A DNA stretch of 64,000 nucleotides from Candidatus Peregrinibacteria bacterium (GCA_016699515.1 CP064978.1:248001-312000); one strand, 5' to 3'; counted from the stretch's first letter, positions 25,676 to 36,098 are shown. Notes: generated by a model from the sequence alone, not told the origin. Numbers and translations are program-made.

Positions 25676-26482
25676 TTATATTTCTTTCACAATTCCCGAG
25701 GCGGTACGGGTGTATTTTCCGAATTCAGGATGAGCCAGGGCACTTTCGCCTCTTAGAACTGGTCCGTCTTTGCAAATGCGGATTCCTGTGTTGTCCATGC
25801 AGCATTGTCCGCAAATTCCAAAGCCACATTTCATGTAGCGTTCCAAACTCACTTCGCAGTCCATTCCTTTTACTTGCGCCATTTCGGCTACTTTCACCAT
25901 CATTTTTTCGGGGCCGCAGGTGTACACGCAGTCGGCAGCTTCTTCGTTCAACACTTGTTCTAACACATCGGTGGAATATCCTTTGTGACCTTTGCTACCG
26001 TCGTCGGTGGAAACGAGGGTTTTGCACCCCAGTTTCTTAAATTTCTCTTCGTACACCAAGTATTTTTCGTTGCGCGCTCCCAAGATCGCAATCACTTCCA
26101 CTCCTTTTTCGATCGCTTTTTGGCTGAGCGACAGTAGTGGGGGAGTGCCGTATCCTCCACCGATCACAATAATCTTTTTGTATTCCTCTTTTAAGCTGAA
26201 AGCAGTGCCATAGGGTCCACGGATTCCCAGGCGGTCTCCGGGTTTGATTTGTTCAAAAATGGCGGTGGTACAATCGCCGGCCTTGGCGATTCCTACTTCG
26301 AAGCCATCGGCATCTTGCCAACCGATCGACATGGGCACTTCGTCCACCCCCGGCAGCCATACCATTACAAATTGGCCGGGCTTTGCTCGTAGATTATGTT
26401 TGAATACGTAGGTGCGAAACATGTCGCTGTCCTCGATGATTTGATCGACTTTTAGGGGGAGTGGTTGTGACATTCTATTCAA
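25676..26482 (-). CDS. pyrK: PyrK, dihydroorotate dehydrogenase electron-transfer subunit
   Basis: Passes electrons from PyrD FMN via FAD and [2Fe-2S] to NAD. 268 residues, unbroken; MSQPLPLK at 26473 is an alternative start. FAD-binding part LRAKPGQFVMVWLPG and GDRLGIRGPYG; NAD part VIGGGYGTPPLLSL and CGPEKMMVKV. Iron-sulfur ligands lie in YMKCGFGICGQCCMDNTGIRIC. Upstream pyrD is 21 bp away across a heptameric spacer, indicating co-transcription. Confidence 0.93.
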   Translation of the reverse strand: MNRMSQPLPLKVDQIIEDSDMFRTYVFKHNLRAKPGQFVMVWLPGVDEVPMSIGWQDADGFEVGIAKAGDCTTAIFEQIKPGDRLGIRGPYGTAFSLKEEYKKIIVIGGGYGTPPLLSLSQKAIEKGVEVIAILGARNEKYLVYEEKFKKLGCKTLVSTDDGSKGHKGYSTDVLEQVLNEEAADCVYTCGPEKMMVKVAEMAQVKGMDCEVSLERYMKCGFGICGQCCMDNTGIRICKDGPVLRGESALAHPEFGKYTRTASGIVKEI

Positions 26483-26506
26483 TTACGAATTAAAAATTAC
26501 GAATTA
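26474..26506. repeat. Heptameric (AATTACG)n spacer between pyrD and pyrK
   Basis: Units AATTACG, AATTAAA, AATTACG, AATTAGA. The pyrD stop codon (26504-26506 side) is part of the array, so the repeat exactly bridges the two genes. Confidence 0.65.
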
Positions 26507-27456
26507 GATGGAGGTGTCCCAAGGTTTTCGTTCGCGGCGTTCTTCGTGAGCTAGGCCAACCAGGTCGCTGATATCGCTAAAGCCTTCCTCTTGCATAAAA
26601 GCACGAATTTTTTCGATGATCATTCCGAAGGCTTTCATATCGTGATAAGCGATGGCTGAACCGATTCCAAGCAGGCTAGCCCCGGCCATGAGCAGTTCAA
26701 TCGCGTCTTGGCGGCTGATGATTCCGCCGGTTCCTATAATCGGAATGCGCACGTTTTCGTACATTTCGTACACACATTTCAGCGCGATGGGTTTGATGGC
26801 CATTGCGCCCACGCCCCCACTTTGTTGGCTAAAATCGGTCGACGCATGTGAATATCGATCAGCATGCCGGGGCCCATGGTGTTTACCGCGGTAATCGCGT
26901 CGGCACCGGCGGCCTCGGCATGTCGGGCAATCAGGCCAATGTTCGATACGTTGGGCGATAATTTAACGCTGATCGGTTTTTTGGTGACTTTGCGTACGGC
27001 TCGCATGCCGTCTTCGGTCATTTTGGGATCGCAGGCAAACGGGCGCCCCATTTCATCGTGCACATTGGGGCAAGAAAAGTTCAGCTCGAGCATGTCGATG
27101 GGGTAATCCTCGGCAATGCGAGCGCATTCTACCAGTTCGTCGATACTTTTACCTCCAATGCTGCAGATCATGGGATTATTAGGCGCTTGCTCTTTGTACA
27201 CCTCGAACTCGTGCCCGGCGTTTTTAATGCCCTCTCCGCTCAAGCCCACGGCGTTGATCATTCCTCCTTTAAACGTAAGCACCGTTGGATTGGGGTGTCC
27301 TTTGCGTTCTTCTAAAAACAGGGTTTTGCTGGTAACCCCCGCGCAATCGTGGCGGGTACAATTGGCAAGGCTTGCCCCAGTGACTCCTAAATACCCAGAG
27401 GCCAACACGGTTGGGTTGGGGAACTCCAGGCCACAAAAAATCACGTTTACGTTCAT
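26504..27456 (-). CDS. pyrD: PyrD, class 1B dihydroorotate dehydrogenase, one frameshift
   Basis: Oxidises dihydroorotate to orotate. N-terminal MNVNVIFCGLEFPNPTVLASG; ELNFSCPNVHDE contains the catalytic Cys of class 1 enzymes; ISVKLSPNVSNI; IPIIGTGGIISRQDA binds FMN phosphate. Frame breaks at GGGGG near 26815; one more G gives ANKVGGVGAMAIKPIAL. About 317 residues, normal. Pairing with PyrK marks class 1B, the NAD-linked form. Confidence 0.92.
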
Positions 27457-27506
27457 GGGGGTGCGTTACAGTGAGTTGATTATAACCTTTTTGATTGAAA
27501 AATAAA

Positions 27507-28550
27507 TCAAAAGTTTAGGTCGCCTGTTCCGGGTTTTTCGTAAAATACAGGGGTTAACTTTAGCGCTAAAAATGCATTGACTACCTCTGGATCGAATTGA
27601 TTTTTTGGTCCAAATTTGGCCCCCGCAGTATCACTTTCATTGTATGCTTGGTTGGAGCAGCGTAATAATTCCGCTACGGCTCTTTTTGTTGAATTGTCTT
27701 GTACATAACTACGATGGGCGGTCATGGCATCAAAGGCATCGGCAACAGCCACGATTTGGCTGCGTAAATCCTGGTTTTGGATTCCGTGTGGGTATCCGGT
27801 TCCATCGGGGGTTTCGTGATGGCTAACATTGGCCCTTCGGTTTCGCCGTGTTTTTCCGCTAAAAATGGTTTGATGAGTGCAAGGTATTTAAAGCCAAGTT
27901 GAGGATGCTCTTTTACTTTTTTGTATTCATTTAGCTCAAGTTTTCCTGATTTTCGTACGTATCGCATTACTTCTTCTTCAAATTTGCCTAGGTCATGAAA
28001 AAATCCGTCTAGGGCGGATTGCACAGGATCGACATTTAATTTCTGTGCAATTAAAGCGCACATGACTGCTGTTCGTACTGCGTGACCCAAAAGTGCACCC
28101 CGAAAATTCGCCAGTACGAATCGCGTCTTGATGGGCGAATCCTGATCATCAATTTGATCTAACTTGTATACCAAACTTCGAACAGCAGCGTAGGCTCCAA
28201 AAATGGCCTCCGCCGCTTTTGGATCCAATTGTAGGTTTCGCTGGGATGTGATATTCCAATAGGCCACCTCGGACGTTAAGCCGCTTTCATATTTTGGATC
28301 GCGCTTTAGTAATATGTGGTCTGGTATTCTTCCTCTGACCTTATCAATTATACTATTAACTCGTTCAAAAAGCTCAGGTGGCTCCATTTTCGTCGGCTCA
28401 GCTGGCCCCTCTCCTCTTAACTGCCTTCCCAGTTCGTCGCTTACATCCAGCTTCCAGGGGTGGGGTTTTCATTTAGGGTAGGCCTAAGCGTTTCAGAAAA
28501 AGATTGGGCAACAGCAACATCCATAGTCTTTGCATTAGGGGTTGTGCCAT
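27507..28550 (-). CDS. HD-GYP-type phosphodiesterase, about three frameshifts
   Basis: Likely hydrolyses cyclic di-GMP. HD motif in DGFFHDLGKFEEEVMRYV. With one G added near 27832 the reading gives SHHETPDGTGYPHGIQNQDL, the HHExxDGxGYP signature, then AVADAFDAMTAHRSY. The N-terminus extends upstream of the apparent start at 28387: one extra C near 28462 and one near 28538 continue the frame to ATG 28550 (MAQP...). About 345 residues, cytosolic. Together with the GGDEF protein at 6380 it provides synthesis and breakdown of the same second messenger. Confidence 0.78.
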
Positions 28551-28600
28551 ATTTTATTCTTATTGTTCTTTATGCACAACATTAATTTTTCCAATTTTTT

Positions 28601-28636
28601 AACCCCCTCCCCGCTGTATTGGAGAGAGGGGTTTTT
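28601..28636. terminator. Terminator-like hairpin
   Basis: CCCCTC ... GAGGGG arms with A/T-rich flanks including TTTTT at 28632-28636. On the minus strand it is 10 bp past the stop of the membrane protein gene at 28646. Confidence 0.65.
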
Positions 28637-28645
28637 CAGTTCAAC

Positions 28646-29044
28646 CTAGGCGTAAAACCCAAAATAACCAAAATAGGCTCCCAACAGTATGCATGCATAA
28701 CCTGCTGCGTTTAGAAACGATTTATTTTTTGCCATTGAACGCACCCAGTTCATCATCACTGAGGGCATAATCAATAAAACCAAACCTTTAAACAACGCCA
28801 GCCACCCCAACAAACTGATGAGCGACACCCAGAGGGGCCCTTCCCATACGTTGTGGGTATGAATGATTAAAAAACCGGTGACTAAGGCAGCGAAACCACC
28901 AATGTAGGTGGCCATTGATTCACCCCCTTTGGTCCATTCGGTGAGCATTTTTTGGTAGAACTTCTTATCAATCATAAAGCCGAATCCTACCGATAAATAA
29001 AGCAGGGCAAGGAGCTGGGCAAGCCAAACAGATGTTTCCATCAT
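28646..29044 (-). CDS. Four-helix integral membrane protein
   Basis: 132 residues with four hydrophobic segments (SVWLAQLLALLYLSVGFGFMI; ATYIGGFAALVTGFLIIH; WVSLISLLGWLALFKGLVLLI; LNAAGYACILLGAYFGYFGF). It is a compact all-membrane protein without extra domain. I recall no name for it. Ends just before a terminator, so it is transcribed alone or with the ABC gene upstream. Confidence 0.55.
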   Translation of the reverse strand: MMETSVWLAQLLALLYLSVGFGFMIDKKFYQKMLTEWTKGGESMATYIGGFAALVTGFLIIHTHNVWEGPLWVSLISLLGWLALFKGLVLLIMPSVMMNWVRSMAKNKSFLNAAGYACILLGAYFGYFGFYA

Positions 29045-29115
29045 ATGTTTTGGGTTAAGATGTATTTTTGTTTTGACCCCATCTTAACATAGAACAAATT
29101 TTTTGTACAAATATT

Positions 29116-30878
29116 TTATCTAAACTCTTGTTTCTGCCATAATTGATAGAATCGTCCCTTTTTTTTCATGAGACCTTCAAAAGAGCCCTGCTCGATGATT
29201 TTCCCATCTTGCATGACCAAAATACGATCCATTTCTTTGATTGTCGAAAGTCGATGAGCGATGACGACTGCGGTGATGTTCTTAAAAAATTGATGCAGTG
29301 AATCCTGAATTTTTCGTTCCGATTCGATGTCGAGATGCGATGTGGCTTCGTCTAAAAACAGAATCTCTGGATTACGATAGATGGCTCGCGCAATTCCGAT
29401 TCGCTGTTTTTCGCCTCCCGATAACTTTACCCCCTTTTCACCCACCAGCGTTTCTACGCCCTGAGGTAGCTTGTGAATGAAGTCAGTCACGTGGGCAATA
29501 TTCAGCGCCTCATCAAATCTTTTTTGATTAAATGGCTGTTCAGATGCCGCTTCGATATTGCCGCGAAGGCTTAAATTAAATAGCTCGGTTTCTTGCATCA
29601 CCATGGCCACTCGACTAAGGTAGCTTTGATTTTTAATTTCCCTTAAAGATGCGTCGTCGATTTTGATGGTGCCTTCGTAGTCTTCGTATTGCTTGGACAG
29701 CAATTTAAAGATGGTTGATTTTCCTGCGCCCGATACACCCACCAATCCAACACGCTCTCCACGATGAATATTAAAATTGAGCTGGTGAAGCACCTGATTA
29801 TCGCCGTATTGAAAGGATAGGTTTTTTACCTTAATTTGTTGCCAATTTTTGTGCAGCACTTTTTTGCCTTTATCGCTTTCAATTCCAATCGGTTCATCGA
29901 GAATTTCTTGCATACGGAATACCGAATATTTGGCTTCCGCAAAATCCTGTGCCACTTTTGAAAGCTCCATGGCGTTTTCCCATATTTTGTTGAAGTAAGT
30001 GTAAGCCAATGTGATAAAGCCTACTTCGTAACGCCCTTTGCTAATGCCAAGTACCACCAAGGCAACGATCAGGAGTCGAAACACCTTTCCGTATCCGGTT
30101 AACATGGCCTCGGTGGAGCGATACCAAAAGACACGTTTATGAATTTTTTTGAGCACCTTTTGGGCAGTTGATCCAACGGATTTACTGATGGATTCGCTCA
30201 TTTGAAGCACCTTAATTGTGCGAATGTTGTTAATGGATTCAAATTGCAATCCCTGCAGGTTTTCGTATTCTGTTTTTACTAAATACGAGGCTAGTGTTGC
30301 CTTGCCAAACATAAAGTAGGCGATTGCCAAAAACGTGACAAAGTAAAACACCATCACGGCGGCAATCATTTGATCGAAAAAGGCAATAATGGTCAGCATT
30401 CCAACGATATTAATCGTTACTTCGGACATGTTATCAACCAAAATTCGCAAAATATTATTAATGCCGTTTGCTCCATTTTGAATACGCCCCATTTTTTGCC
30501 GCTCATTTCCTTTTCATGCCAGGCGATGTCCAACTTAAATAAGTGTTTTAATGTTGCCAATTCACCTTCTCGGGCTGCTTTTTCGGCTACATTGTAAACC
30601 AGATATTTTGCCAGCGCTCGACCAGAATATTGAAAAACTGAGGCTAAAAGCCACAGCGCCATAATTTTCCCAATGGCGTTCATGGTTGTTGCGCTGTGAT
30701 CTTTGGTGATTTGATTGATCACACTCGCAAGGGCGTATGCCGGATAAAGACCCGCCAAATCCGTACTGATTCTCAATGCCATTCCGGCATAAAATCTTGC
30801 CTTGTAGGGCTGAATCAATGTCCGGATTCGATGAATCAGCTTGCGGTTGGTGAACGAAACGGGAAGCGCATGCGTCAT
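29116..30878 (-). CDS. ABC exporter (fused TM and ATPase), one frameshift
   Basis: About 588 residues. N-terminal six-helix exporter domain (MTHALPVSF...GMALRISTDLAGLYPAYALASVINQI). The frame breaks at A6 near 30488; one more A gives KKMGRIQNGANGINNILRILVDN. ATPase domain: Walker A GVSGAGKSTIFK, signature LSGGEKQRIGIARA, Walker B ILFLDEATSHLD, H-loop AVVIAHRLST. Homodimeric exporter of the MsbA/lipid or drug type; substrate not inferable. Ends close to the malic enzyme gene upstream on the same strand. Confidence 0.88.
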
Positions 30879-30894
30879 GAATTCATCTTAATAT

Positions 30895-32087
30895 TTATTT
30901 GGCGCTCATACTTGATGCCATTTTTTGTATTGCTGCTGCAATTTTTTGGGCCACCGATTTATCAAGCGCCGAAGGAATGATTTGGTCGGGCGTAGGATTT
31001 TCAACAGCTCTAGCAATGGTTTCTGCCGCCAAGAATTTAATGTGATTATCGATGACCGTAATGCGCGCATCCAATACGCCCCGGAAAAGCCCCGGAAACG
31101 CGAGGACGTTGTTGATTTGATTGGGAAAATCCGATCGACCGGTGGCCACAATAGCTGCTCCGGCTGCTTTGGCAATGTCGGGCATGATTTCGGGTTCCGG
31201 ATTGGCCATGGCAAAAATGATGCAGTCTTTGGCCATGCTTTTTACCATTTCCGCCGTAACCAGTTTTGCCTGTGAAACGCCGATGAATACGTCGGCCCCC
31301 TTCATAATCTCTTCCAATCCGCCCGTTTTGCAATTGGGATGATTGGGGCTAATGAGGCACGCTGTGTTGGTGATTTCGGCCAGTTCCGCCTTGATGTTGT
31401 TAAGGTGGCCTCGATTTTTATAAATCGTTCCTGACTATCGCAAAGCAGCATTTTTTCGGGGTCGGCTCCGTAATCGATCAATAATTTGGTGATGGCAACT
31501 CCGGCAGCCCCCACTCCATTGATTACGATGCGAATTTCTCCCAGTTTCTTATTCACTAACTTCAGTGCATTGATCATTCCGGCCAGTACCACAATTGCCG
31601 TTCCATGCTGATCATCATGAAACACGGGAATATCTAAGCGCTCAATTAATTTTTGCTCCACCTCAAAGCAACGAGGGGCCGCAATGTCCTCCAAATTAAT
31701 TCCGCCAAATGTGGGGGCGATCGCTTCGACCGCACGCACAATCTCGTCCGGATCTTGGGTATTGAGGCAGATGGGAAAGGCATCTACATTGCCAAATTCT
31801 TTAAATAAAATTGCCTTTCCTTCCATCACGGGCATGCCCGCCAATGCTCCTATGTTCCCTAGCCCCAATACTGCTGAACCATCGGTCACTACGGCCACCA
31901 TATTACCTTTATTGGTATATTTATAGGCGTCTTCCGGGTTTTTGTGTATGGCCCGACAAGGTTCGGCCACACCGGGGGTGTAGGCTAAACTAAGGTCATC
32001 CCTGGTTTTGACGGGCACCTTTGAAACCACTTCAATTTTTCCTCGCTTGGCTTCGTGTAGTTTGAGTGATTCTTGGTAGTAGTCCAT
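30895..32087 (-). CDS. Malic enzyme (NAD(P)-dependent, short bacterial type), one frameshift
   Basis: Oxidative decarboxylation of malate to pyruvate. About 397 residues. SLAYTPGVAEPCRAI, VTDGSAVLGLGNIGALAGMPVMEGKA, FGGINLEDIAAPRCFEVE (metal ligands), VFHDDQHGTAIVVLAGM, then Rossmann VINGVGAAGVAITKLL. The frame breaks at A5 near 31420; one more A reads ERFIKNRGHLNNIKAELAEIT. The C-terminus DFPNQINNVLAFPGLFRGVLDA is intact. Supplies pyruvate and reducing power in a sparse metabolism. Confidence 0.9.
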
Positions 32088-32097
32088 TCTTATTTAG

Positions 32098-32299
32098 TTA
32101 AGAGTTAACAATTAAGAGTTAAGAGTTAAGAGTTAAGAGTTAAGAGTTAAGAGTTAACAATTAAGAGTTAAGAGTTAAGAGTTAAGAGTTAAGAGTTAAG
32201 AGTTAACAATTAAGAGTTAAGAGTTAAGAGTTAAGAGTTAAGAGTTAAGAGTTAACAATTAAGAGTTAAGAGTTAAGAGTTAAGAGTTAAGAGTTAAGC
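32098..32299. repeat. 49-bp higher-order heptamer array (VNTR)
   Basis: About 29 consecutive 7-bp units AGAGTTA, interrupted by the variant ACAATTA at exactly 49-bp spacing (its C at 32109, 32158, 32207, 32256). So the array is a 7 x 7 higher-order repeat: six AGAGTTA plus one ACAATTA, four full periods. It fills the whole gap between the malic enzyme start and the gatA stop, and the last copy supplies the gatA TAA. Confidence 0.95.
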
Positions 32300-33706
32300 A
32301 TTGGCCTGTTCAAAGGCGTGGCCCACGTGGAATAAGTTTTCTTCTTTGAATTGGTTCGCCATCAACTGAATGCCAATTGGCAAGCCGTTTTCTGATTTTC
32401 CTGCGGGCAATGCCAACCCACAAATACCCGCCAAGTTCATGGGCACGGATAGCGTGTCGGCTAAGTACATCGAAATGGGGTCATCTATTTTTTCACCTAT
32501 TTTAAATGGGGGAATGGGGGAAACCGGGCCGATCATCACATCGCATTTTTGAAAAACGGCTTCGTATTCTTGCTTAATCAAATTTCGCACCTTAGCCGCT
32601 TTTAGGTAATAGGCGTCGTAATAGCCGGCCGAAAGTGCATAAGTGCCAAGCATAATGGCTCGTTTTACCTCGTCACCAAAGCCTTCGGCGCGCGATTTTA
32701 GGTAAACTTCTTCCAATTCTTTGGCGTGATCGGTGGCATGACCATATTTAATTCCGTCGTAGCGCGACATATTGCTGCTGGCTTCAGATTTTACCAGTAT
32801 GTAATAGGTTGGAATGGCATATTCGGTCATTGGTAAATTGATTTCAACCAACTCTGCTCCCAGTTGCCTGAGGGTTTCGATCGCATTTTCAGCCACTTTG
32901 ATGACCGACGGGTCGACCCCCTGGGCAAAAAATTCCTTTGGCACACCCACTTTAACTCCCTTTAAATCAGTTTTTAAAAATTGGGTGTAATCCGGCATAT
33001 GCACAGCGGGGGTAGTCGAATCTTTTTCGGATGGGCCTGCGATTGTATTTAATACTATGGCGGCGTCTTCGACAGTTTGAGTGATGGGGCCCACTGTATC
33101 AAACGACGATGCGTAGCTCAAAACCCCGTAGCGTGGAACGCGGCCATACGTTACTTTAAGGCCTACCACGCCGCAAAAGCTGGCGGGCTGACGAATGCTG
33201 CCCCCCGTGTCGGTTCCAATGGAAAAAGTGGCCAAATGGGCTGCAACGGCCGCGGCACTTCCTCCCGAGGAGCCCCCGGGAACGTAGTCGGGGTTGTGCG
33301 GATTTTTAACCGGTCCAAAATAAGAGGTTTCGTTGCTGGAGCCCATGGTAAATTCGTCGGTGTTGGTTTTCCCCAACAAAACCGTGCCCGCATTTTTAAG
33401 TCGATCGGCCACTACCGCATTGTAGGGCGGGATGAAATTTTCGAGCATCTTAGAGCCGTCGGTGGTTTTAATTCCCTGAGTACATACGACATCTTTCAAA
33501 GCCATTGGCACGCCAGCCAGCGGGTGACTGAAATCTTTGTTTGCGTCCAATTGCTTTGCCTCTTCCAATGCCCTTTCTTTACTGATGGTAATAAAACTGT
33601 TCAATTCTCGATTTTTGATCTCGATGCGATCCAAATATTCTTGCGTGATTTCGGCGCAGCTGAACTTTTTTTCGTTTAAGCCGGTGTTGATCTCTTTAAT
33701 GGTCAT
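32294..33706 (-). CDS. gatA: GatA, Asp/Glu-tRNA amidotransferase subunit A
   Basis: Amidase subunit generating ammonia for Glu-tRNA(Gln)/Asp-tRNA(Asn) transamidation. 470 residues, unbroken. Catalytic triad in order: K in GVPMALKDVVC, S in GGSSGGSAAAVAAH with TDTGGSIRQPASFCG (cis-Ser and nucleophile Ser). Full amidase signature and the C-terminal NLAGICGLALPAGKSENGLPIGIQL. gatC lies upstream on the same strand; gatB is not in the window. The stop codon is contributed by the heptamer array. Confidence 0.96.
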   Translation of the reverse strand: MTIKEINTGLNEKKFSCAEITQEYLDRIEIKNRELNSFITISKERALEEAKQLDANKDFSHPLAGVPMALKDVVCTQGIKTTDGSKMLENFIPPYNAVVADRLKNAGTVLLGKTNTDEFTMGSSNETSYFGPVKNPHNPDYVPGGSSGGSAAAVAAHLATFSIGTDTGGSIRQPASFCGVVGLKVTYGRVPRYGVLSYASSFDTVGPITQTVEDAAIVLNTIAGPSEKDSTTPAVHMPDYTQFLKTDLKGVKVGVPKEFFAQGVDPSVIKVAENAIETLRQLGAELVEINLPMTEYAIPTYYILVKSEASSNMSRYDGIKYGHATDHAKELEEVYLKSRAEGFGDEVKRAIMLGTYALSAGYYDAYYLKAAKVRNLIKQEYEAVFQKCDVMIGPVSPIPPFKIGEKIDDPISMYLADTLSVPMNLAGICGLALPAGKSENGLPIGIQLMANQFKEENLFHVGHAFEQANA

Positions 33707-33711
33707 TTATC

Positions 33712-33786
33712 GTATGGTGAGTCGTATTGAAGGCCGCCCGCCTGAGGCGAGGTGGTTCAGGTTGTGGACCGCGTGGTGGGTTGAGA
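33712..33786. repeat. Dispersed repeat element, copy 1
   Basis: Contains CGCC-N3-GGCGA-N2-TNG, five bases, GTTGTGG, five bases, GTGGTGG. The same arrangement with identical spacing recurs at 53596-53665. Lies between gatC and gatA. Confidence 0.6.
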
Positions 33787-34076
33787 TTAGAAGACGTTCT
33801 TTACCTTAATCAGGTTTTGATGCACGGATTGAGGCGTTTGCTCAATAAAATCAGATGGGTTTTGCAGATATCAATTTGGTCGGCTTGATTTTGATTTTCA
33901 AGACCCGTCACCTGCGAAATTGGCTCCACATGATCGGTATTAACTTCTTTTAATTTTTCAGCGTACTCTAAAATTCCATTCAGCTGCATTGCGAATTTTT
34001 CGATCTCCAGGTCGGTTAGTTGCAAGCGGGCCAAGTGGGCAATTTTTTGAACGTCGTCTTTGGTTAGCATGGGCAC
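33787..34076 (-). CDS. gatC: GatC, amidotransferase subunit C, one frameshift
   Basis: Stabilises GatA/GatB. MLTKDDVQKIAHLARLQLTDLEIEKFAMQLNGILEY is the typical GatC N-terminus; ISQVTGL follows. The apparent stop near 33812 is out of frame: one extra C at about 33868 gives KTPSDFIEQTPQSVHQNLIKVKNVF and a stop at 33787, about 96 residues, the family's usual length and ending. Confidence 0.88.
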
Positions 34077-34091
34077 ATATTAAAGATTCGC

Positions 34092-34150
34092 TATTACTTA
34101 TTCAAGATTTTAGATTTAAGATTGTAGATTCAAGATTTAAGATTTATGGT
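34092..34150. repeat. Heptameric TTTAAGA spacer
   Basis: Units TTCAAGA, TTTTAGA, TTTAAGA, TTGTAGA, TTCAAGA, TTTAAGA, TTTATGG lie between the gatC start and the divergent gene at 34154. The last unit merges with a -10-like TAGAAT. Confidence 0.65.
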
Positions 34151-34153
34151 AGA

Positions 34154-34462
34154 ATGTCTTTGATGGACCTATTAAAACACATTCATCGGGCTGCTGGGGG
34201 AATTTTTTTATTTTTGCTGCTCAGTTATGTGGCAGCGGGGTTTTTAATTCAAAATGGCTATTTGCAGCCCGTGCTTATTTTTTGGATGCGTCTTTTTGAT
34301 ATTCCCTTGGTGCTTACTGGGCTTTTGTATGGGGTGAGTGGCCTCTATTCCCAACTGAATCAGCACAAATCACACCCTACTTGGAATGCGGTTTTTATTG
34401 CGGTGTCGATTCTTCTATTCCTTTCGGTGGTTTTTTTGAATCTCGCTTTCCCAACACTTTAA
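34154..34462 (+). CDS. Three-helix membrane protein
   Basis: 102 residues from ATG 34154, or 99 from ATG 34163. Three hydrophobic helices: AAGGIFLFLLLSYVAAGFLI, PVLIFWMRLFDIPLVLTGLLY and WNAVFIAVSILLFLSVVFLNLAF. TAGAAT at 34149-34154 sits about 8 bp before ATG 34163, so the shorter form could come from a leaderless transcript. Unknown function. Converges on guaB. Confidence 0.5.
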   Translation: MSLMDLLKHIHRAAGGIFLFLLLSYVAAGFLIQNGYLQPVLIFWMRLFDIPLVLTGLLYGVSGLYSQLNQHKSHPTWNAVFIAVSILLFLSVVFLNLAFPTL

Positions 34463-34497
34463 GGTGTAGGCCCGCAGATTGCAGAACGCATCATACC

Positions 34498-35976
34498 TTA
34501 TTCCATCCGGCGATAGTTGGGGGCGTCTTTGGTGATTTGTACGTCATGAGGATGGCTTTCGCGCAGCCCTGCATTGGTTATGCGCACAAAAGTAGCATTT
34601 TTTTGAAAGGTGGGAATGTCTTTGCTTCCCAAATAACCCATCGATGATTTTAGTCCGCCAATCAGCTGAAAAATTTCGTGCGCCACTTCGCCCTTGTAGG
34701 CAATTTGTCCTTCAATCCCTTCGGCTACGAATTTCGAGTCCTCCTTTACATCGGACTGGCCGTATCGCTCTTTGCCTCCTTGGCTCATGGCTCCGATTGA
34801 ACCCATGCCACGATAGGATTTAAAGGTCTTTCCTTCGTGATAAATCAGTTCGCCCGGGCTTTCTTTGGTGCCGGCAAATAAACTGCCCACCATTACACAA
34901 TGGGCTCCGCCAGCGATCGCTTTCGCTACGTCTCCAGAATATTTAATTCCGCCATCCGCGATCAAATGAATGCCTAATTTTTTTGCTTCTTTTGCACACT
35001 CCATTACCGCTGATAGCTGAGGAACTCCCACTCCGGCAACGATCCGGGTTGTACAAATGGACCCGGGCCCTATACCTACCTTAACCGCGTCTGCACCGGC
35101 TTTTGCCAGTGCTTGTACCGCCTCGACGGTTGCAATATTTCCTCCAATCACCTCCATAGAGCGGTAATTTTTTTTGATGTACTTGATGGTTTCAATCACC
35201 CCTTTAGAATGGCCATGGGCTGTGTCTACCACCAACACATCCACTCCGGCGTTGATTAGTTTCTCGACCCGTTCTTCCATGTTGGCCGCCGGCCCAACGG
35301 CTGCCCCCACTCTTAGGCGCTTATCCCCATCTTTACAGCTGTCCGGATATTGCTTGTTCTTTTCGATGTCACGGCGAGTGACGAGCGCTTTCAGCTTCAT
35401 TTCTTTTTTATTGTTCACAATGATCAATTTGCTGTGCTTGCTTTCCTCCAATTTATCGTTCGCTTCGGTGAGCGTTAATTCACCCTCCGCTACCAATAAA
35501 TTTTCGGCCTTGGTCATTCGATCCTTTACTTTTGCCTGATGATGTTTGTGATAAAAATAATCATTGGCCGTGATCAATCCCATTAATTTTCCGTTCGACT
35601 CGCCATTATCAGTTACGGGAACGGCTTTGTAGCCGTACTCCTGTCGAATGCGATAAATGTCTTCGATCGTGTCTTCGGGCTTTGCGCAAATCGGATCGGT
35701 AATAAAGCCGTTTTCAAAGCGTTTTACCCGTTTTACTTCATTCGATTGTTCGTCGGGAGTCATGTTTTTATGAATGATTCCCATACCACCATACAGTGCC
35801 ATTTTTATCGCCAATTCGTGTTCAGTCACTGTATCCATGGCGGCACTGATCAATGGAATATTGAGCTTAATATTTTTGGTTAAATACGTTCCGGTGTCTA
35901 CGTCACGCGGTAGCACTTCGGAATAATGTGGAACGAGCAATACATCGTCATAAGTGAAGTATTCTTTGATCTCCAT
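34498..35976 (-). CDS. guaB: IMP dehydrogenase
   Basis: Oxidises IMP to XMP, the committed step to GMP. 492 residues from [23 protein letters not shown] (ATG 35976; the longer frame to 36057 adds a non-conserved stretch). Two CBS domains ([39 protein letters not shown]). Catalytic loop [21 protein letters not shown] with the Cys, then [28 protein letters not shown] and the flap [13 protein letters not shown]. Unbroken. Confidence 0.96.
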   Translation of the reverse strand: MEIKEYFTYDDVLLVPHYSEVLPRDVDTGTYLTKNIKLNIPLISAAMDTVTEHELAIKMALYGGMGIIHKNMTPDEQSNEVKRVKRFENGFITDPICAKPEDTIEDIYRIRQEYGYKAVPVTDNGESNGKLMGLITANDYFYHKHHQAKVKDRMTKAENLLVAEGELTLTEANDKLEESKHSKLIIVNNKKEMKLKALVTRRDIEKNKQYPDSCKDGDKRLRVGAAVGPAANMEERVEKLINAGVDVLVVDTAHGHSKGVIETIKYIKKNYRSMEVIGGNIATVEAVQALAKAGADAVKVGIGPGSICTTRIVAGVGVPQLSAVMECAKEAKKLGIHLIADGGIKYSGDVAKAIAGGAHCVMVGSLFAGTKESPGELIYHEGKTFKSYRGMGSIGAMSQGGKERYGQSDVKEDSKFVAEGIEGQIAYKGEVAHEIFQLIGGLKSSMGYLGSKDIPTFQKNATFVRITNAGLRESHPHDVQITKDAPNYRRME

Positions 35977-36098
35977 GGGAATTGTATGATTAAAAATAAA
36001 GGCGCCCGGCTGGTGAACCGGACCAATGCCTTGGGGTATATTAATTTCCTTTCCCAAAAAAGTAAAGGGTACGTTTTTACCTTTTTTGCTAAGACGAC

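Noticed and set aside
32098..32299. Array taken as a CRISPR
   Set aside because: Units are 7 bp and contiguous, with no unique spacers and no cas genes nearby.
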